From positions 1-64,000 of the forward strand of contig SSGH01000010.1 in the NCBI GenBank assembly GCA_008015835.1: DNA of 64,000 nucleotides. The letters are read 5' to 3'. The notes under the pieces were generated by a model, which saw nothing but the letters and a program-made list of their open reading frames with translations, was not told the origin of the DNA and did not search any database. Origin of the DNA: Lysobacter sp. (GTDB taxonomy: Bacteria; Pseudomonadota; Gammaproteobacteria; Xanthomonadales; Xanthomonadaceae). Of the stretch, positions 9,556 to 18,678 are shown piece after piece. Every line of letters begins with the position of its first letter. The stretch's first letter is position 1. Position numbers and translations under genes: made by a program.

Positions 9556-10095
9556 ATGGCAGAACAACGTGAACCCCGCGGGCGCGACCGTAATCGCGAC
9601 CGCGAAGAGATCGACGACGGCATGATCGAGAAGCTGATCGCGGTCAACCGCGTCAGCAAAACCGTCAAAGGCGGCCGTCAATTCACCTTCACCGCGCTGA
9701 CGGTGGTGGGCGACGGCTCGGGCAAGGTCGGCTTCGGCTACGGCAAGGCGCGCGAAGTGCCGGTCGCGATCCAGAAGTCGATGGAATACGCCCGCAAGAA
9801 CATGAGCAACGTCGACCTGAACAACGGCACCTTGTGGCACGCCGTCAAGTCCGGTCACGGTGCCGCTCACGTGTTCATGCAGCCGGCCTCCGAAGGTACC
9901 GGCGTGATCGCCGGCGGCGCGATGCGCGCCGTGCTCGAAGCGGTCGGCGTCAAGAACGTGTTGGCGAAGGCCACCGGTTCGCGCAACCCGATTAACCTCG
10001 TCCGCGCGACGCTCAAAGGCCTCGAAGCCATGCAGTCGCCGGCCCGCATCGCGGCCAAGCGCGGCAAGAAGACGGAGGAGATCCTCAATGGCTAA
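9556..10095 (+). CDS. rpsE: 30S ribosomal protein S5
   Basis: S5 shapes the decoding centre and mRNA entry. Started at ATG 9556 the product has 179 aa (E. coli 167), with an Arg/Glu-rich N-terminal extension ([16 protein letters not shown]) before the double-stranded RNA-binding fold ([20 protein letters not shown]). The upstream open frame runs through repeat-bearing spacer and is not S5-like. The ribosome site is weak (ccgagat), so translation after the 243-base gap is notable. Confidence 0.96.
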   Translation: MAEQREPRGRDRNRDREEIDDGMIEKLIAVNRVSKTVKGGRQFTFTALTVVGDGSGKVGFGYGKAREVPVAIQKSMEYARKNMSNVDLNNGTLWHAVKSGHGAAHVFMQPASEGTGVIAGGAMRAVLEAVGVKNVLAKATGSRNPINLVRATLKGLEAMQSPARIAAKRGKKTEEILNG

Positions 10096-10282
10096 TTCCT
10101 CTTCGAATGGCACCATCAAGGTTCGCTTGGTGAAAGGCCTGCGTGGTTCGCAGTCGCGTCACCGCTTGTCGGTGAAGGCGCTCGGCCTGAACAAACTCAA
10201 CGACGTGCGCGAACTGAAGGACAGCCCGCAAGTGCGCGGCCTGATCAATCAGTTGCACTACCTCGTCAAAGTCGAGGAGTAA
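10088..10282 (+). CDS. rpmD: 50S ribosomal protein L30
   Basis: L30 is a small 50S protein of about 60 residues. The product has 64 aa and contains [19 protein letters not shown] and [19 protein letters not shown] 10088 overlaps the last eight bases of rpsE; gacggaggag just upstream supplies the ribosome site. Confidence 0.97.
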   Translation: MANSSSNGTIKVRLVKGLRGSQSRHRLSVKALGLNKLNDVRELKDSPQVRGLINQLHYLVKVEE

Positions 10283-10285
10283 TCC

Positions 10286-10720
10286 ATGAAGCTCAACACC
10301 CTCAAGCCCGCCGACGGCGCCCGTAAAGAGCGCACCCGCGTCGGCCGCGGCATCGGTTCCGGCCTCGGCAAGACCGCCGGCCGCGGCCACAAAGGTTCGT
10401 TCGCGCGCGCCGGTAAAGGCAAGATCAAAGCCGGCTTCGAAGGCGGTCAGATGCCGATGCAGCGTCGTCTGCCGAAGATCGGTTTCCGTTCGCAGATGGC
10501 GAAGGACACGGCCGAAGTGCTGCTGTACCAGTTGGACAAACTGGACGGCACGGTCGATCTCGCCGCGCTGCGCGCCGCCAAGCTGATCCCGGCGAACGCG
10601 AAGAAAGCGAAGATCGTGAAGAAAGGCGAGCTGACCAAAGCGATCGTCATCAAGGGCCTGCTGGCGACGGCGGGCGCGAAGGCGGCCATCGAAGCCGCCG
10701 GCGGCAAGATCGAGGAGTAA
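10286..10720 (+). CDS. rplO: 50S ribosomal protein L15
   Basis: L15 helps late 50S assembly. The 144 aa equal the E. coli length. The Gly/Arg-rich N-terminus ([20 protein letters not shown]) and [17 protein letters not shown] are diagnostic. It starts 3 bases after rpmD with a gaggag site. Confidence 0.98.
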   Translation: MKLNTLKPADGARKERTRVGRGIGSGLGKTAGRGHKGSFARAGKGKIKAGFEGGQMPMQRRLPKIGFRSQMAKDTAEVLLYQLDKLDGTVDLAALRAAKLIPANAKKAKIVKKGELTKAIVIKGLLATAGAKAAIEAAGGKIEE

Positions 10721-10726
10721 GCGCGC

Positions 10727-12085
10727 ATGGCGCGAAGCGCGAACGCGATGGGCGGTCTCGGCGGCGGGCTCGGTAAATTCACCGAGCTCCGCTCTCGTTT
10801 GCTGTTCGTCCTCGGGGCTCTGTTGGTGTACCGCATCGGCTGTTTCATTCCGGTGCCGGGCGTCAATCCCGATGCGATGTTGGAGCTGATGAAGACCCAG
10901 GAAGGCACCATCGTGGACATGTTCAACATGTTCTCCGGCGGTGCGCTCGAACGCTTCAGCCTGTTCGCGCTGAACGTCGTGCCTTACATCTCGGCCTCGA
11001 TCATCGTGCAGTTGCTCGTGCAGATCATGCCGAGCCTCAAGGCCATCCAGAAGGAAGGCGAGTCCGGGCGTCGTCGCATCACCCAGTGGTCGCGCATCGG
11101 CGCGATCCCGCTGGCGGTCTTCCAGGCCGCGGGCATCGCGACCGCGCTGCAGGCCTCGGGCGCCAACAACGGCATTCCGGTGGTCTACTCGCCGGGCATG
11201 GGTTTCGTGCTGACTGCGGTGGTCTCGCTGACCGCCGGCACGATGTTCCTGATGTGGTTGGGCGAACAAGTGACCGAGCGCGGCATCGGCAACGGCGTCT
11301 CGCTGATCATCTTCGCCGGTATCGTCGCCGGTTTGCCCGGCGCCGTGCTGACCACGCTGGAGCAGGTGCGCAACGGCGATATGAACCCGATCGTGGTGCT
11401 CTTGATCGCCGTGATCGTGCTGGTCTTCACCTTCTTCGTCGTGTTCGTCGAACGCGGACAGCGCCGGATCACGGTGAACTACGCGCGCCGCCAGGGCGGT
11501 CGCAACGCGTACATGAACCAGACCTCGTTCCTGCCGCTCAAACTCAACATGTCGGGCGTGATTCCGGCGATCTTCGCGTCGTCGATCATCATGTTCCCGG
11601 CCACCGCCTCGCAGTGGTTCAGCGCGACCGGCAATACCAGTTGGCTGCAGAAGCTGTCGCAGGCGCTTTCGCCCGGCGAGCCGCTCTACGCGGTCTTGTT
11701 CTCGGGCTTGATCGTGGGTTTCGCGTTCTTCTACACCGCGTTGGTGTTCAATTCGCAGGAAACCGCCGAGAACCTGAAGAAGTCGGGTGCGTTGATCCCG
11801 GGCATTCGTCCGGGTAAAGCGACGGCCGAGTACATCGACGCCGTGTTGACGCGGTTGACGATGGCCGGCGCGATCTACCTGGTCATCGTGTGCTTGCTGC
11901 CGACCTTCATGCAGAACGAGTTGGGCACGTCGTTCTACTTCGGCGGCACCTCGCTGTTGATCGTGGTCGTGGTGGTGATGGACTTCATCGCACAGGTGCA
12001 AGCGCACTTGATGTCGCATCAGTACGAAAGCCTGCTCAAGAAAGCGAATCTGAAAGGCAGCCGCGGCGGTTTGCCGCGCGGCTAA
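10727..12085 (+). CDS. secY: Protein translocase subunit SecY
   Basis: SecY is the channel of the SecYEG translocase in the inner membrane. The 452 aa (E. coli 443) hold ten hydrophobic segments. Typical pieces are [20 protein letters not shown] (TM2), [20 protein letters not shown] (TM4 region) and the cytoplasmic [19 protein letters not shown] loop before TM9. It closes the spc block; the usual rpmJ does not follow. Confidence 0.98.
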   Translation: MARSANAMGGLGGGLGKFTELRSRLLFVLGALLVYRIGCFIPVPGVNPDAMLELMKTQEGTIVDMFNMFSGGALERFSLFALNVVPYISASIIVQLLVQIMPSLKAIQKEGESGRRRITQWSRIGAIPLAVFQAAGIATALQASGANNGIPVVYSPGMGFVLTAVVSLTAGTMFLMWLGEQVTERGIGNGVSLIIFAGIVAGLPGAVLTTLEQVRNGDMNPIVVLLIAVIVLVFTFFVVFVERGQRRITVNYARRQGGRNAYMNQTSFLPLKLNMSGVIPAIFASSIIMFPATASQWFSATGNTSWLQKLSQALSPGEPLYAVLFSGLIVGFAFFYTALVFNSQETAENLKKSGALIPGIRPGKATAEYIDAVLTRLTMAGAIYLVIVCLLPTFMQNELGTSFYFGGTSLLIVVVVVMDFIAQVQAHLMSHQYESLLKKANLKGSRGGLPRG

Positions 12086-12564
12086 CACGTTTGATCGGTA
12101 CGGCGTACGCGCCGTGCCGCGAGTTCGAGCTAGGCTCGAACGACAAGGCGTTCGCTCCCGGAGATCGGGGGCGTCGCCGGCCCGCCGCCGCGATCGCGGC
12201 GCGGGAGGATCGATCGACCGATCCGCCGGGCCGCTCGTGCGAGCGCATCCCGAACGCGGACGGTCGCCAGGGCGACTCGCGCAGCGGTTCCGAGCGCGAG
12301 TGGTTCCGGGCCGGTGCCGGCACCTGAGGAGTGCCGGCCGGCGAATGCGACCTCACGGTCGCGTCCGCCAGCCCGAAGCCGTCGCCGGAGCATGGGCACA
12401 CTCCCCATGCCGGAAGAACCGGGCGTCCGAAAGGGCGCTCGGGCGTCGCCTTGCGGCGTCGGGACTTCCCAGAGTTTCGGAACCCTGCTAAAATTTCGAG
12501 TTCACTTAGCCCTAAGTGCCACATCCGCCGGGAAGCCGGCCGCAAACTGTTTGGAGATCCGCGC
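12086..12564 (+). promoter_or_regulatory. 479-base secY-rpsM gap
   Basis: No gene is supported; in particular no rpmJ (L36). It holds an imperfect hairpin near 12309-12344 made of gccgg/ccggc blocks, a candidate promoter at 12466-12494 and a hairpin cacttag 12503-12509 / ctaagtg 12512-12518 shortly before rpsM. The long gap suggests that the alpha block has its own transcription start and leader. Confidence 0.45.
12466..12494 (+). promoter_or_regulatory. Candidate alpha-operon promoter
   Basis: A taaaat -10 box (12489-12494) stands 17 bases after ttccca (12466-12471), a poor -35. A start near 12500 would put the cacttag/ctaagtg hairpin at the very 5' end of the rpsM message. In E. coli S4 represses this operon through a leader pseudoknot; nothing specific for that can be claimed here. 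Confidence 0.35.
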
Positions 12565-12921
12565 ATGGCGCGTATTGCAGGTGTCAACCTGCCTGCCCAG
12601 AAGCACGTCTGGGTCGGGCTGCAAAGCATCTACGGCATCGGCCGTACCCGTTCGAAGAAAGTCTGCGAATCCGCGGGCGTCAATTCGAACACCAAGATCC
12701 GCGACCTGTCGGAAGCCGAAGTCGAGCGCCTGCGCGCCGAGGTCGGCAAGTTCACGGTCGAAGGCGACCTGCGTCGCGAAATCGGCATCGCCATCAAGCG
12801 TCTCATGGATCTGGGCTGCTACCGCGGCCTGCGCCATCGCCGCGGCCTGCCGCTCCGCGGTCAACGCACCCGGACCAATGCCCGTACCCGCAAGGGTCCG
12901 CGCAAGGCCATCAAGAAGTAA
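12565..12921 (+). CDS. rpsM: 30S ribosomal protein S13
   Basis: S13 forms the head bridge to the 50S and contacts P-site tRNA. Started at ATG 12565, ten bases after ggag, the product has 118 aa, the E. coli length. It opens [20 protein letters not shown] and has the basic tail [16 protein letters not shown]. The frame is open upstream, but the extension is not S13-like. Confidence 0.98.
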   Translation: MARIAGVNLPAQKHVWVGLQSIYGIGRTRSKKVCESAGVNSNTKIRDLSEAEVERLRAEVGKFTVEGDLRREIGIAIKRLMDLGCYRGLRHRRGLPLRGQRTRTNARTRKGPRKAIKK

Positions 12922-12933
12922 GGACTCGCCATC

Positions 12934-13326
12934 ATGGCCAAACCGGCAGCTACCAAGACCAAGAAGAAGATCAAGCGCATCGTCACCGACGGCATCGCGC
13001 ACGTCCACGCTTCTTTCAACAACACCATCGTGACCATCACCGATCGCCAGGGCAACGCGCTGTCGTGGGCGACCTCGGGCGGCTCCGGCTTCCGCGGTTC
13101 GCGCAAATCGACCCCGTTCGCCGCGCAGGTCGCCGCCGAAAAGGCCGGCAAAGCCGCGCTCGATTACGGCGTCAAGGCGCTCGAAGTGCGCATCAAGGGC
13201 CCCGGCCCGGGTCGCGAATCCGCCGTTCGCTCGCTCAACAGCGTCGGCTACAAGATCACCAACATCATCGACGTGACGCCCATCCCGCACAACGGGTGCC
13301 GTCCGCCGAAGAAGCGTCGCGTCTGA
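12934..13326 (+). CDS. rpsK: 30S ribosomal protein S11
   Basis: S11 lies on the platform near the mRNA exit. The product has 130 aa (E. coli 129). Conserved segments are [20 protein letters not shown] and the C-terminal [16 protein letters not shown]. It lies 12 bases after rpsM. Confidence 0.98.
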   Translation: MAKPAATKTKKKIKRIVTDGIAHVHASFNNTIVTITDRQGNALSWATSGGSGFRGSRKSTPFAAQVAAEKAGKAALDYGVKALEVRIKGPGPGRESAVRSLNSVGYKITNIIDVTPIPHNGCRPPKKRRV

Positions 13327-13354
13327 CGCGGCGGCCTGAGGAGCAGACACCACC

Positions 13355-13981
13355 ATGGCTCGTTATATCGGTCCCACCTGCAAACTGGCTCGTCGCGAAG
13401 GCGCCGACCTCAGCCTCAAGTCGCCCGCGCGCGCGCTCGACTCGAAGTGCAAACTGGAACAAAAGCCCGGCCAACACGGCGCGGCCCGTAAAGGCAAACT
13501 GTCCGACTACGCCACCCAGCTTCGCGAGAAGCAGAAGGTCAAGCGCATCTACGGTTTGCTGGAGCGTCAGTTCCGCAACTACTACAAGAAAGCCTCGACC
13601 AAGAAGGGCAACACCGGCGAAAACCTGCTGCAGATGCTCGAGACCCGTCTCGATAACGTCGTGTATCGCATGGGCTTCGCGGTGACCCGTCCGGCGGCGC
13701 GTCAGTTGGTCTCGCACCGCGGCGTGCTGGTCAACGGCAAGTCGGTGAACCTGCCGTCGTACCAGGTCAAGGCCGGCGACGCGATCACCTTGTCCGAGCG
13801 CGCTCAGAAGCAATTGCGCGTGCAGGAAGCGTTGAATGTTTCTTCGACGATGGACCTCTCGCCTTCGTGGATCGAGGTCGACAGCAAGAAGTTCAGCGGC
13901 GTATTCAAGTCGGTGCCCGCGCGCAGCGACCTGCCCGCCGACATCAACGAAGCGCTGATCGTCGAGTTGTACTCGAAGTAA
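13355..13981 (+). CDS. rpsD: 30S ribosomal protein S4
   Basis: S4 nucleates 16S assembly and, in E. coli, represses the alpha operon. The product has 208 aa (E. coli 206), an N-terminal [20 protein letters not shown] segment and an S4 RNA-binding domain with [20 protein letters not shown]. It starts behind aggagcagacacc. Confidence 0.98.
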   Translation: MARYIGPTCKLARREGADLSLKSPARALDSKCKLEQKPGQHGAARKGKLSDYATQLREKQKVKRIYGLLERQFRNYYKKASTKKGNTGENLLQMLETRLDNVVYRMGFAVTRPAARQLVSHRGVLVNGKSVNLPSYQVKAGDAITLSERAQKQLRVQEALNVSSTMDLSPSWIEVDSKKFSGVFKSVPARSDLPADINEALIVELYSK

Positions 13982-14133
13982 TTGCTGGCGGCGCTCGCGC
14001 GGGTCGATCCCGCGCAGCGTTCGTTCGGCCCCCACGGCGGCGCGCTCGTCGCGTCCGCCGCCTCCCTCGCCCGGGGAGGCCCCCAGAGACACCGCCGCGG
14101 CCGCGAGGCTCCGGCCCCAGGAGACACCACAAG

Positions 14134-15132
14134 ATGACGGTATCCGCCAACCAGGTCATGCGTCCGCGCGCTCCGCAGATCGAGCGCCTCGCCGGCAACC
14201 GCGCCAAGGTCGTGATCGAACCGTTGGAACGCGGCTATGGCCACACCCTCGGCAATGCCCTGCGCCGGGTATTGCTCTCGTCGATCCCCGGCTTCGCCAT
14301 CACCGAAGTCGAGATGGACGGCGTGCTGCACGAGTACACCACGGTCGAAGGTCTGCAGGAAGACGTACTGGAAGTGCTGTTGAACCTCAAGGAAGTCGCG
14401 ATCCGTATGGGCACCGGCGATTCGGCGACCCTGAGCTTGAACAAACAAGGCCCCGGCATCGTCACCGCCGCCGATATCAAGACCGATCACAACGTCGAGA
14501 TCCTCAACGGCGACCTGGTCATCGCGCACCTCACCAAGGATGCCGCGCTGAACATGCGTCTGAAAATCGAGCGCGGTTTCGGTTACCAGCCGGCCGCCGC
14601 CCGTCGTCGCCCGGACGAAGAGACCCGCGCCATCGGCCGTTTGATGCTGGACGCCAGCTTCTCGCCGGTGCGCCGCGTCGCCTACGAAGTCGAAGCCGCG
14701 CGCGTCGAACAGCGCACCGACCTCGACAAGCTGGTGCTCGACATCGAAACCAACGGCACAATCGACGCCGAGGAAGCGGTGCGCACCGCCGCCGATATCC
14801 TGACCGACCAATTGTCGGTGTTCGGCGATTTCACGCACCGCGACCGCGGCGCGGCGAAGCCGGCCGCCAGCGGCATCGACCCGATCCTGCTGCGTCCGAT
14901 CGACGACCTGGAGCTGACGGTGCGTTCGGCCAACTGCCTCAAGGCCGAGAGCATCTACTACGTCGGCGATCTGATCCAGAAGACCGAAGTCGAACTGCTC
15001 AAGACCCCGAACCTCGGCAAGAAGTCGCTCACCGAGATCAAGGAAGTCCTGGCGCAGCGCGGTTTGTCGCTCGGCATGAAGCTCGAGAACTGGCCGCCGG
15101 CGGGCATCGCCTCGCACGGCATGCTCGGCTGA
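14134..15132 (+). CDS. rpoA: RNA polymerase alpha subunit
   Basis: Alpha dimerises to start polymerase assembly and its C-terminal domain reads UP elements and activators. Started at ATG 14134, behind caggagacacc, the product has 332 aa (E. coli 329). The N-terminal domain has [20 protein letters not shown]; the C-terminal domain has [18 protein letters not shown] and [18 protein letters not shown]. The frame is open upstream into rpsD, but that stretch is not alpha-like. Confidence 0.98.
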   Translation: MTVSANQVMRPRAPQIERLAGNRAKVVIEPLERGYGHTLGNALRRVLLSSIPGFAITEVEMDGVLHEYTTVEGLQEDVLEVLLNLKEVAIRMGTGDSATLSLNKQGPGIVTAADIKTDHNVEILNGDLVIAHLTKDAALNMRLKIERGFGYQPAAARRRPDEETRAIGRLMLDASFSPVRRVAYEVEAARVEQRTDLDKLVLDIETNGTIDAEEAVRTAADILTDQLSVFGDFTHRDRGAAKPAASGIDPILLRPIDDLELTVRSANCLKAESIYYVGDLIQKTEVELLKTPNLGKKSLTEIKEVLAQRGLSLGMKLENWPPAGIASHGMLG

Positions 15133-15140
15133 GCACGAGT

Positions 15141-15161
15141 CTAGGAGCGGCGCGAGCCGCG
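15141..15161. repeat. Degenerate GTAG-type REP between rpoA and rplQ
   Basis: The sequence ctaggagcggcgcgagccgcg has the head (c)TAGGAGCGGC and stem gcggc 15147-15151 / gccgc 15156-15160 typical of the common xanthomonad 'GTAGGAGCGGC..GCCGC' repeat, with the first base changed. A weak opposing palindrome (gcggccgaggccgc) lies near 15188-15201. It is thus another REP remnant inside the ribosomal cluster. Confidence 0.45.
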
Positions 15162-15240
15162 ACACTATTTCAACCTGGCGTGTGTTCGCGGCCGAGGCCG
15201 CAATCGCGCACACCGAAGACGTTTCATAGGAATCACTGTC

Positions 15241-15612
15241 ATGCGCCACCAGAAATCCGGACGCAAATTCAGCCGCACCAGCGCGCATCGCGAAGCGATG
15301 TTCCGCAATATGGCGGCTTCGTTGATCAAGCACGGTCTGATCCGCACCACGCTGCCGAAAGCCAAGGAACTGCGCCGCGTCGCCGAGCCGCTGATCACCT
15401 TGTCGAAGACCGATGGCGTCGCCAACCGTCGTCTGGCGTTCTCGCGCCTGCGCGATAAGGAAGCCGTCGGCACGCTGTTCACCACCCTCGGCCCGCGTTA
15501 CCGCGAGCGTCCGGGCGGTTACCTGCGCATCCTGAAGTGCGGCTTCCGCGACGGCGACAACGCCCCGATGGCGTACGTCGAGCTGGTCGATCGTCCCGAG
15601 GCGTCGGCCTAA
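15241..15612 (+). CDS. rplQ: 50S ribosomal protein L17
   Basis: L17 is at the tunnel exit face of the 50S. The product has 123 aa (E. coli 127), starts [20 protein letters not shown] and contains [20 protein letters not shown]. It follows rpoA after 108 bases, with taggaat as ribosome site, and ends the cluster ahead of a strong terminator. Confidence 0.98.
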   Translation: MRHQKSGRKFSRTSAHREAMFRNMAASLIKHGLIRTTLPKAKELRRVAEPLITLSKTDGVANRRLAFSRLRDKEAVGTLFTTLGPRYRERPGGYLRILKCGFRDGDNAPMAYVELVDRPEASA

Positions 15613-15745
15613 ACCGAACGGGCGGTGCTTCGGCGCCGCCGACGGGGCGGCGAACGCACGGTCGCACCGGCACGGTACATGTGCAGGCTCGTCGTACCAG
15701 GTCTTGGAACCTAAGACTCGGAACCCGTGCCCTCGATCGAAGTCG

Positions 15746-15771
15746 AAACCCCGGCAATGCCGGGGTTTTTT
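15746..15771 (+). terminator. Intrinsic terminator of the ribosomal cluster
   Basis: Stem aaccccggc (15747-15755) / gccggggtt (15759-15767) with an aat loop runs into six T's (15766-15771). It lies 134 bases after rplQ and before dsbB, so it closes the S10-spc-alpha transcript. Confidence 0.85.
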
Positions 15772-15843
15772 GCTATCTTGGCGTCGGGGATGCTGCGGCG
15801 CAGCAGCGCCGGCGGTGTCCTCCCTTCACATGGTCCTACGACG

Positions 15844-16368
15844 ATGCGTCCGAATCCTTTCCAATGGTCGTTCCGCCAGCAGTTCTTTCTCGTGTTCGCG
15901 GCCTGCGCGGGCATGATCGGTTTCGCGCTGTTCTCGCAGTCGCATTGGGAACTCAATCCGTGCCCGTTGTGCATCTTCCAGCGCGTCGCCTATGCCGCTT
16001 TAGGCGTGGTGTGCTTGATCGGCGGTCTGCACGCGCCGAAAGGCGGGCTGGGCCGCAAACTGTACGGTCTGCTCGCGACGATCGCCGGCGGCACCGGCAT
16101 CGGGATCGCCGGCCGCCATGTGTGGCTGACGACCTTGCCCGAAGACGAAGTGCCGGCCTGCGGCCCACCCTTGGAATTCATGATGGAGCAGAACCCGTTC
16201 GCCGATGCGGTCAAGATGGTGCTGACCGGCTCGGGCGAATGCGCGAAAGTCGATTGGCACATGCTCGGCCTGTCGATGCCGACGTGGAGTTTGATCGGCT
16301 TCGTCGGTTTGACCTTCTTCGCGCTGTACGCGGCGTTCAAGCCCCGCCCGGCGCCATCCTCTCCCTGA
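15844..16368 (+). CDS. dsbB: Disulfide bond formation protein DsbB
   Basis: DsbB is an inner-membrane quinone reductase that reoxidises periplasmic DsbA. The product has 174 aa with four hydrophobic segments. The first redox pair is Cys40/Cys43 in CPLC, followed by IFQRVAY; the second is Cys106 (PACGPPLEF) and Cys133 (GSGECAKVDW), the spacing expected for DsbB. I chose ATG 15844 because it puts TM1 at the N-terminus; longer in-frame starts run into the terminator region. The ribosome site is weak. Confidence 0.93.
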   Translation: MRPNPFQWSFRQQFFLVFAACAGMIGFALFSQSHWELNPCPLCIFQRVAYAALGVVCLIGGLHAPKGGLGRKLYGLLATIAGGTGIGIAGRHVWLTTLPEDEVPACGPPLEFMMEQNPFADAVKMVLTGSGECAKVDWHMLGLSMPTWSLIGFVGLTFFALYAAFKPRPAPSSP

Positions 16369-16414
16369 TCACACACAATCCCGCGGTGCGATGTCGCCGC
16401 GTCCGAGACCTTTC

Positions 16415-17812
16415 ATGAGCAGCCGTAGCGATCACCTGCAAGCCGTCGTCGAAAACCCGCCCGATTGGAGCCCCGCGAGCTGGCGCGCGCGTCCGGCGCT
16501 GCAGCAGCCCACGTACGGCGACGCGACGGAACTCGAGGGCGTGCTCGGCGAACTGCATGCGCTGCCGCCGTTGGTGACCTCGCGCGAAGTGCTGAATCTG
16601 AAACAGCAACTCGCCGAAGCGCAGGACGGCAAGCGCTTCCTGCTGCAGGGCGGCGACTGCGCGGAAATCTTCGGCGACTGCACGCCGGAAGTGATCTCCA
16701 ACCGCTTGAAAGTGCTGCTGCAGATGAGCCTGGTGCTCGTCCACGGCTTGCGTCTGCCCGTGGTGCGCGTGGGCCGCTTCGCCGGGCAGTACGCGAAGCC
16801 GCGTTCGGCCGATACCGAAACCAAGGACGGCGTGACGCTGCCGAGTTACCGCGGCGACTTGGTCAACGGCCCGGAATTCACCGCCGAGGCGCGCATTCCC
16901 GATCCGCGCCGCATGATCAAAGGCCATGCGCGTTCGGCGATGACGATGAACTTCATCCGCGCGCTGATCGACGACGGCTTCGCCGATCTGCATCACCCGG
17001 AATACTGGAATCTGAGCTGGGTCGGCCATTCGCCGCTGGCCGAGGAATACCAGAAGATGGTCGCCGGCATCGGCGACGCCGTGCGTTTCATGGAGACGCT
17101 TTCGGGCGAGTCGCTGCACAACCTGCGCAGCGTCGAGTTCTACACCTCGCACGAAGCGCTGCTGCTGCCCTACGAGCAAGGCGTGACCCGGCAAGTGCCG
17201 CGCCAGGCGGGCTGGTTCAATCTCGGCACGCATTTCCCGTGGATCGGCATGCGTACGGCGGCGGTAGACGGCGCGCACACCGAATATTTCCGCGGCATCC
17301 GCAATCCGATCGCGATCAAGCTCGGCCCGTCGGTGACGCCGGATCAGTTGCTGCGTTTGATCGACGTGCTCAATCCGAACGACGAGCCCGGTCGGCTCAG
17401 CTTGATCCATCGCATGAGCGCCGGTTCGATCGCGGACAAATTGCCGCCGCTGCTGGAGGCGATGAAGCGCGACGGTCGCCGCGTGCTGTGGATCTGCGAT
17501 CCGATGCACGGCAACACCGAGTCGACCGCCAACGGTTACAAGACCCGTCGCTTCGAGAATATCCGCAGCGAGTTGGAGCAGGCGTTCGAGATCCACGCGG
17601 CGGCCGGTACGCGGCTGGGCGGCGCGCATTTGGAGCTGACCGGCGAAGACGTGACCGAATGCACCGGCGGTGCGCGCGAATTGACCGAGACCGATTTGGA
17701 GCGTGCGTATCGCACCACGGTCGACCCGCGTTTGAACTACGAACAGGCGTTGGAAATCGCGATGCTGATCGTGCGCAAGCAGGCGCAGATCAACGCGCCT
17801 GCAAGGCTGTAA
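16415..17812 (+). CDS. Class II DAHP synthase (plant-like)
   Basis: 3-deoxy-D-arabino-heptulosonate-7-phosphate synthase joins phosphoenolpyruvate and erythrose-4-phosphate in the first step of the shikimate pathway. The product has 465 aa. The family motifs are clear: LLQGGDCAEIFGDCT with a metal-binding Cys, RVGRFAGQYAKPRS, and VLWICDPMHGNTEST. It differs from the AroFGH type I enzymes. I prefer ATG 16415 (MSSRSDHLQAVV) over ATG 16391, eight codons upstream; neither has a strong ribosome site. It lies 46 bases after dsbB. Confidence 0.93.
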   Translation: MSSRSDHLQAVVENPPDWSPASWRARPALQQPTYGDATELEGVLGELHALPPLVTSREVLNLKQQLAEAQDGKRFLLQGGDCAEIFGDCTPEVISNRLKVLLQMSLVLVHGLRLPVVRVGRFAGQYAKPRSADTETKDGVTLPSYRGDLVNGPEFTAEARIPDPRRMIKGHARSAMTMNFIRALIDDGFADLHHPEYWNLSWVGHSPLAEEYQKMVAGIGDAVRFMETLSGESLHNLRSVEFYTSHEALLLPYEQGVTRQVPRQAGWFNLGTHFPWIGMRTAAVDGAHTEYFRGIRNPIAIKLGPSVTPDQLLRLIDVLNPNDEPGRLSLIHRMSAGSIADKLPPLLEAMKRDGRRVLWICDPMHGNTESTANGYKTRRFENIRSELEQAFEIHAAAGTRLGGAHLELTGEDVTECTGGARELTETDLERAYRTTVDPRLNYEQALEIAMLIVRKQAQINAPARL

Positions 17813-17821
17813 GGCCAGCAC

Positions 17822-17852
17822 GAAAAACGGCAGCGGATCGCTCCGCTGCCGT
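17822..17852 (-). terminator. Terminator for the leftward operon
   Basis: Arms 17827-17837 and 17842-17852 are perfectly complementary (acggcagcgga / tccgctgccgt) around tcgc. Read leftward, the stem runs into five U's (aaaaa 17823-17827 on the + strand). It thus serves the minus-strand gene ending at 17893 and may also block read-through from the DAHP synthase gene. Confidence 0.75.
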
Positions 17853-17892
17853 CTCGATGTGCCTCAGGCGCTCGCGGCGCCGCGAGAAACGT

Positions 17893-18678
17893 TCAGTTCG
17901 AGCTCGACGCGGCGGGCGTCGCTTCGGCCTGCTTTTTCAGCAGCGCGGCGATCGAAGGCGGCATCTCGAAGGTCGAATCGGCCAACTTGGCGCTGTCGAA
18001 CGACTGCATCGTGATCAACTGGGTCATGCCCGCGAGTTTGTTCTTGGCCTTGTACGGCGATTTGATGCCGCCCATCGGCTTGTAGTCGTACAGGTGCGTG
18101 ACCTGTTTGATCTCGCCCATCGGCGTGCTCGCGGTGGATTCGGTGGACAACAGGAAGTGCTCGTCCACGCCGTAGCAATCGGCGGTTTTGTCGCCGGTTT
18201 TCCATTCGATTTCGACGCGATAGCAGGGGCGGCCTTCCGAATCGGACAGCGCCGTCGTTTCGGCTTTCACGATCAAGCTTTCGTCGCGCGCGGCGTAGTT
18301 GCGATCGCTCTGCTGCGTGAACTGTTGGCGCTCTTTGCCTTCCAGAATGCGCGGCCCGTTCTGCGGGTCGATCGACCAGGTCGTACCGGCGATCGTGCCC
18401 ATCCGGGTTTCGCCGTAATTCGGGAAGGTGAGGCTCATGGTCATATCCCCGCCGCGCGTGTAGACGACCATGTCGCCCTTCATGCCGGCTTCGACGATTT
18501 CCATGGTGGCTTTCAGGGTGCCTTCGTCGACGCGCGCCAAGGCTTTGGCGCCGCCGACGGCTTTGATGTGGGCGTCGATCAGCTTGCGCGCCTTGGGCAA
18601 GTCGGCCGCGCTGGCGGCGAACGGCAGAACGGCGAGGGCGAGCGCCGCGGCGAGCGCGGTACGGGTGCGGTGAGTCAT
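17893..18678 (-). CDS. Exported protein, outer-membrane lipoprotein-sorting-like
   Basis: The product has 261 aa and begins with a Sec signal peptide ending near ASA-ADLPKARKLIDAHI. The remainder is soluble and beta-rich (GGDMTMSLTFPNYGETRMG, TTWSIDPQNGPRILEG), resembling the LolA/LolB-like 'outer membrane lipoprotein-sorting' fold; this is a similarity impression, not proof. ATG 18678 overlaps the stop of the upstream protease gene as ATGA, so the two are translationally coupled. Both are likely periplasmic. Confidence 0.7.
   Translation of the reverse strand: MTHRTRTALAAALALAVLPFAASAADLPKARKLIDAHIKAVGGAKALARVDEGTLKATMEIVEAGMKGDMVVYTRGGDMTMSLTFPNYGETRMGTIAGTTWSIDPQNGPRILEGKERQQFTQQSDRNYAARDESLIVKAETTALSDSEGRPCYRVEIEWKTGDKTADCYGVDEHFLLSTESTASTPMGEIKQVTHLYDYKPMGGIKSPYKAKNKLAGMTQLITMQSFDSAKLADSTFEMPPSIAALLKKQAEATPAASSSN

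Noticed and set aside
10085-12088. A 667-codon open frame antisense to rpsE/rpmD/rplO/secY
   Set aside because: It lies opposite perfectly conserved ribosomal genes and secY, has low-complexity His/Arg/Asp-rich composition typical of antisense frames in GC-rich DNA, and lacks any domain.
12086-12564. A hidden rpmJ gene between secY and rpsM
   Set aside because: No frame shows the short Cys-containing L36 sequence; open frames here are Arg/Gly-rich shadows.
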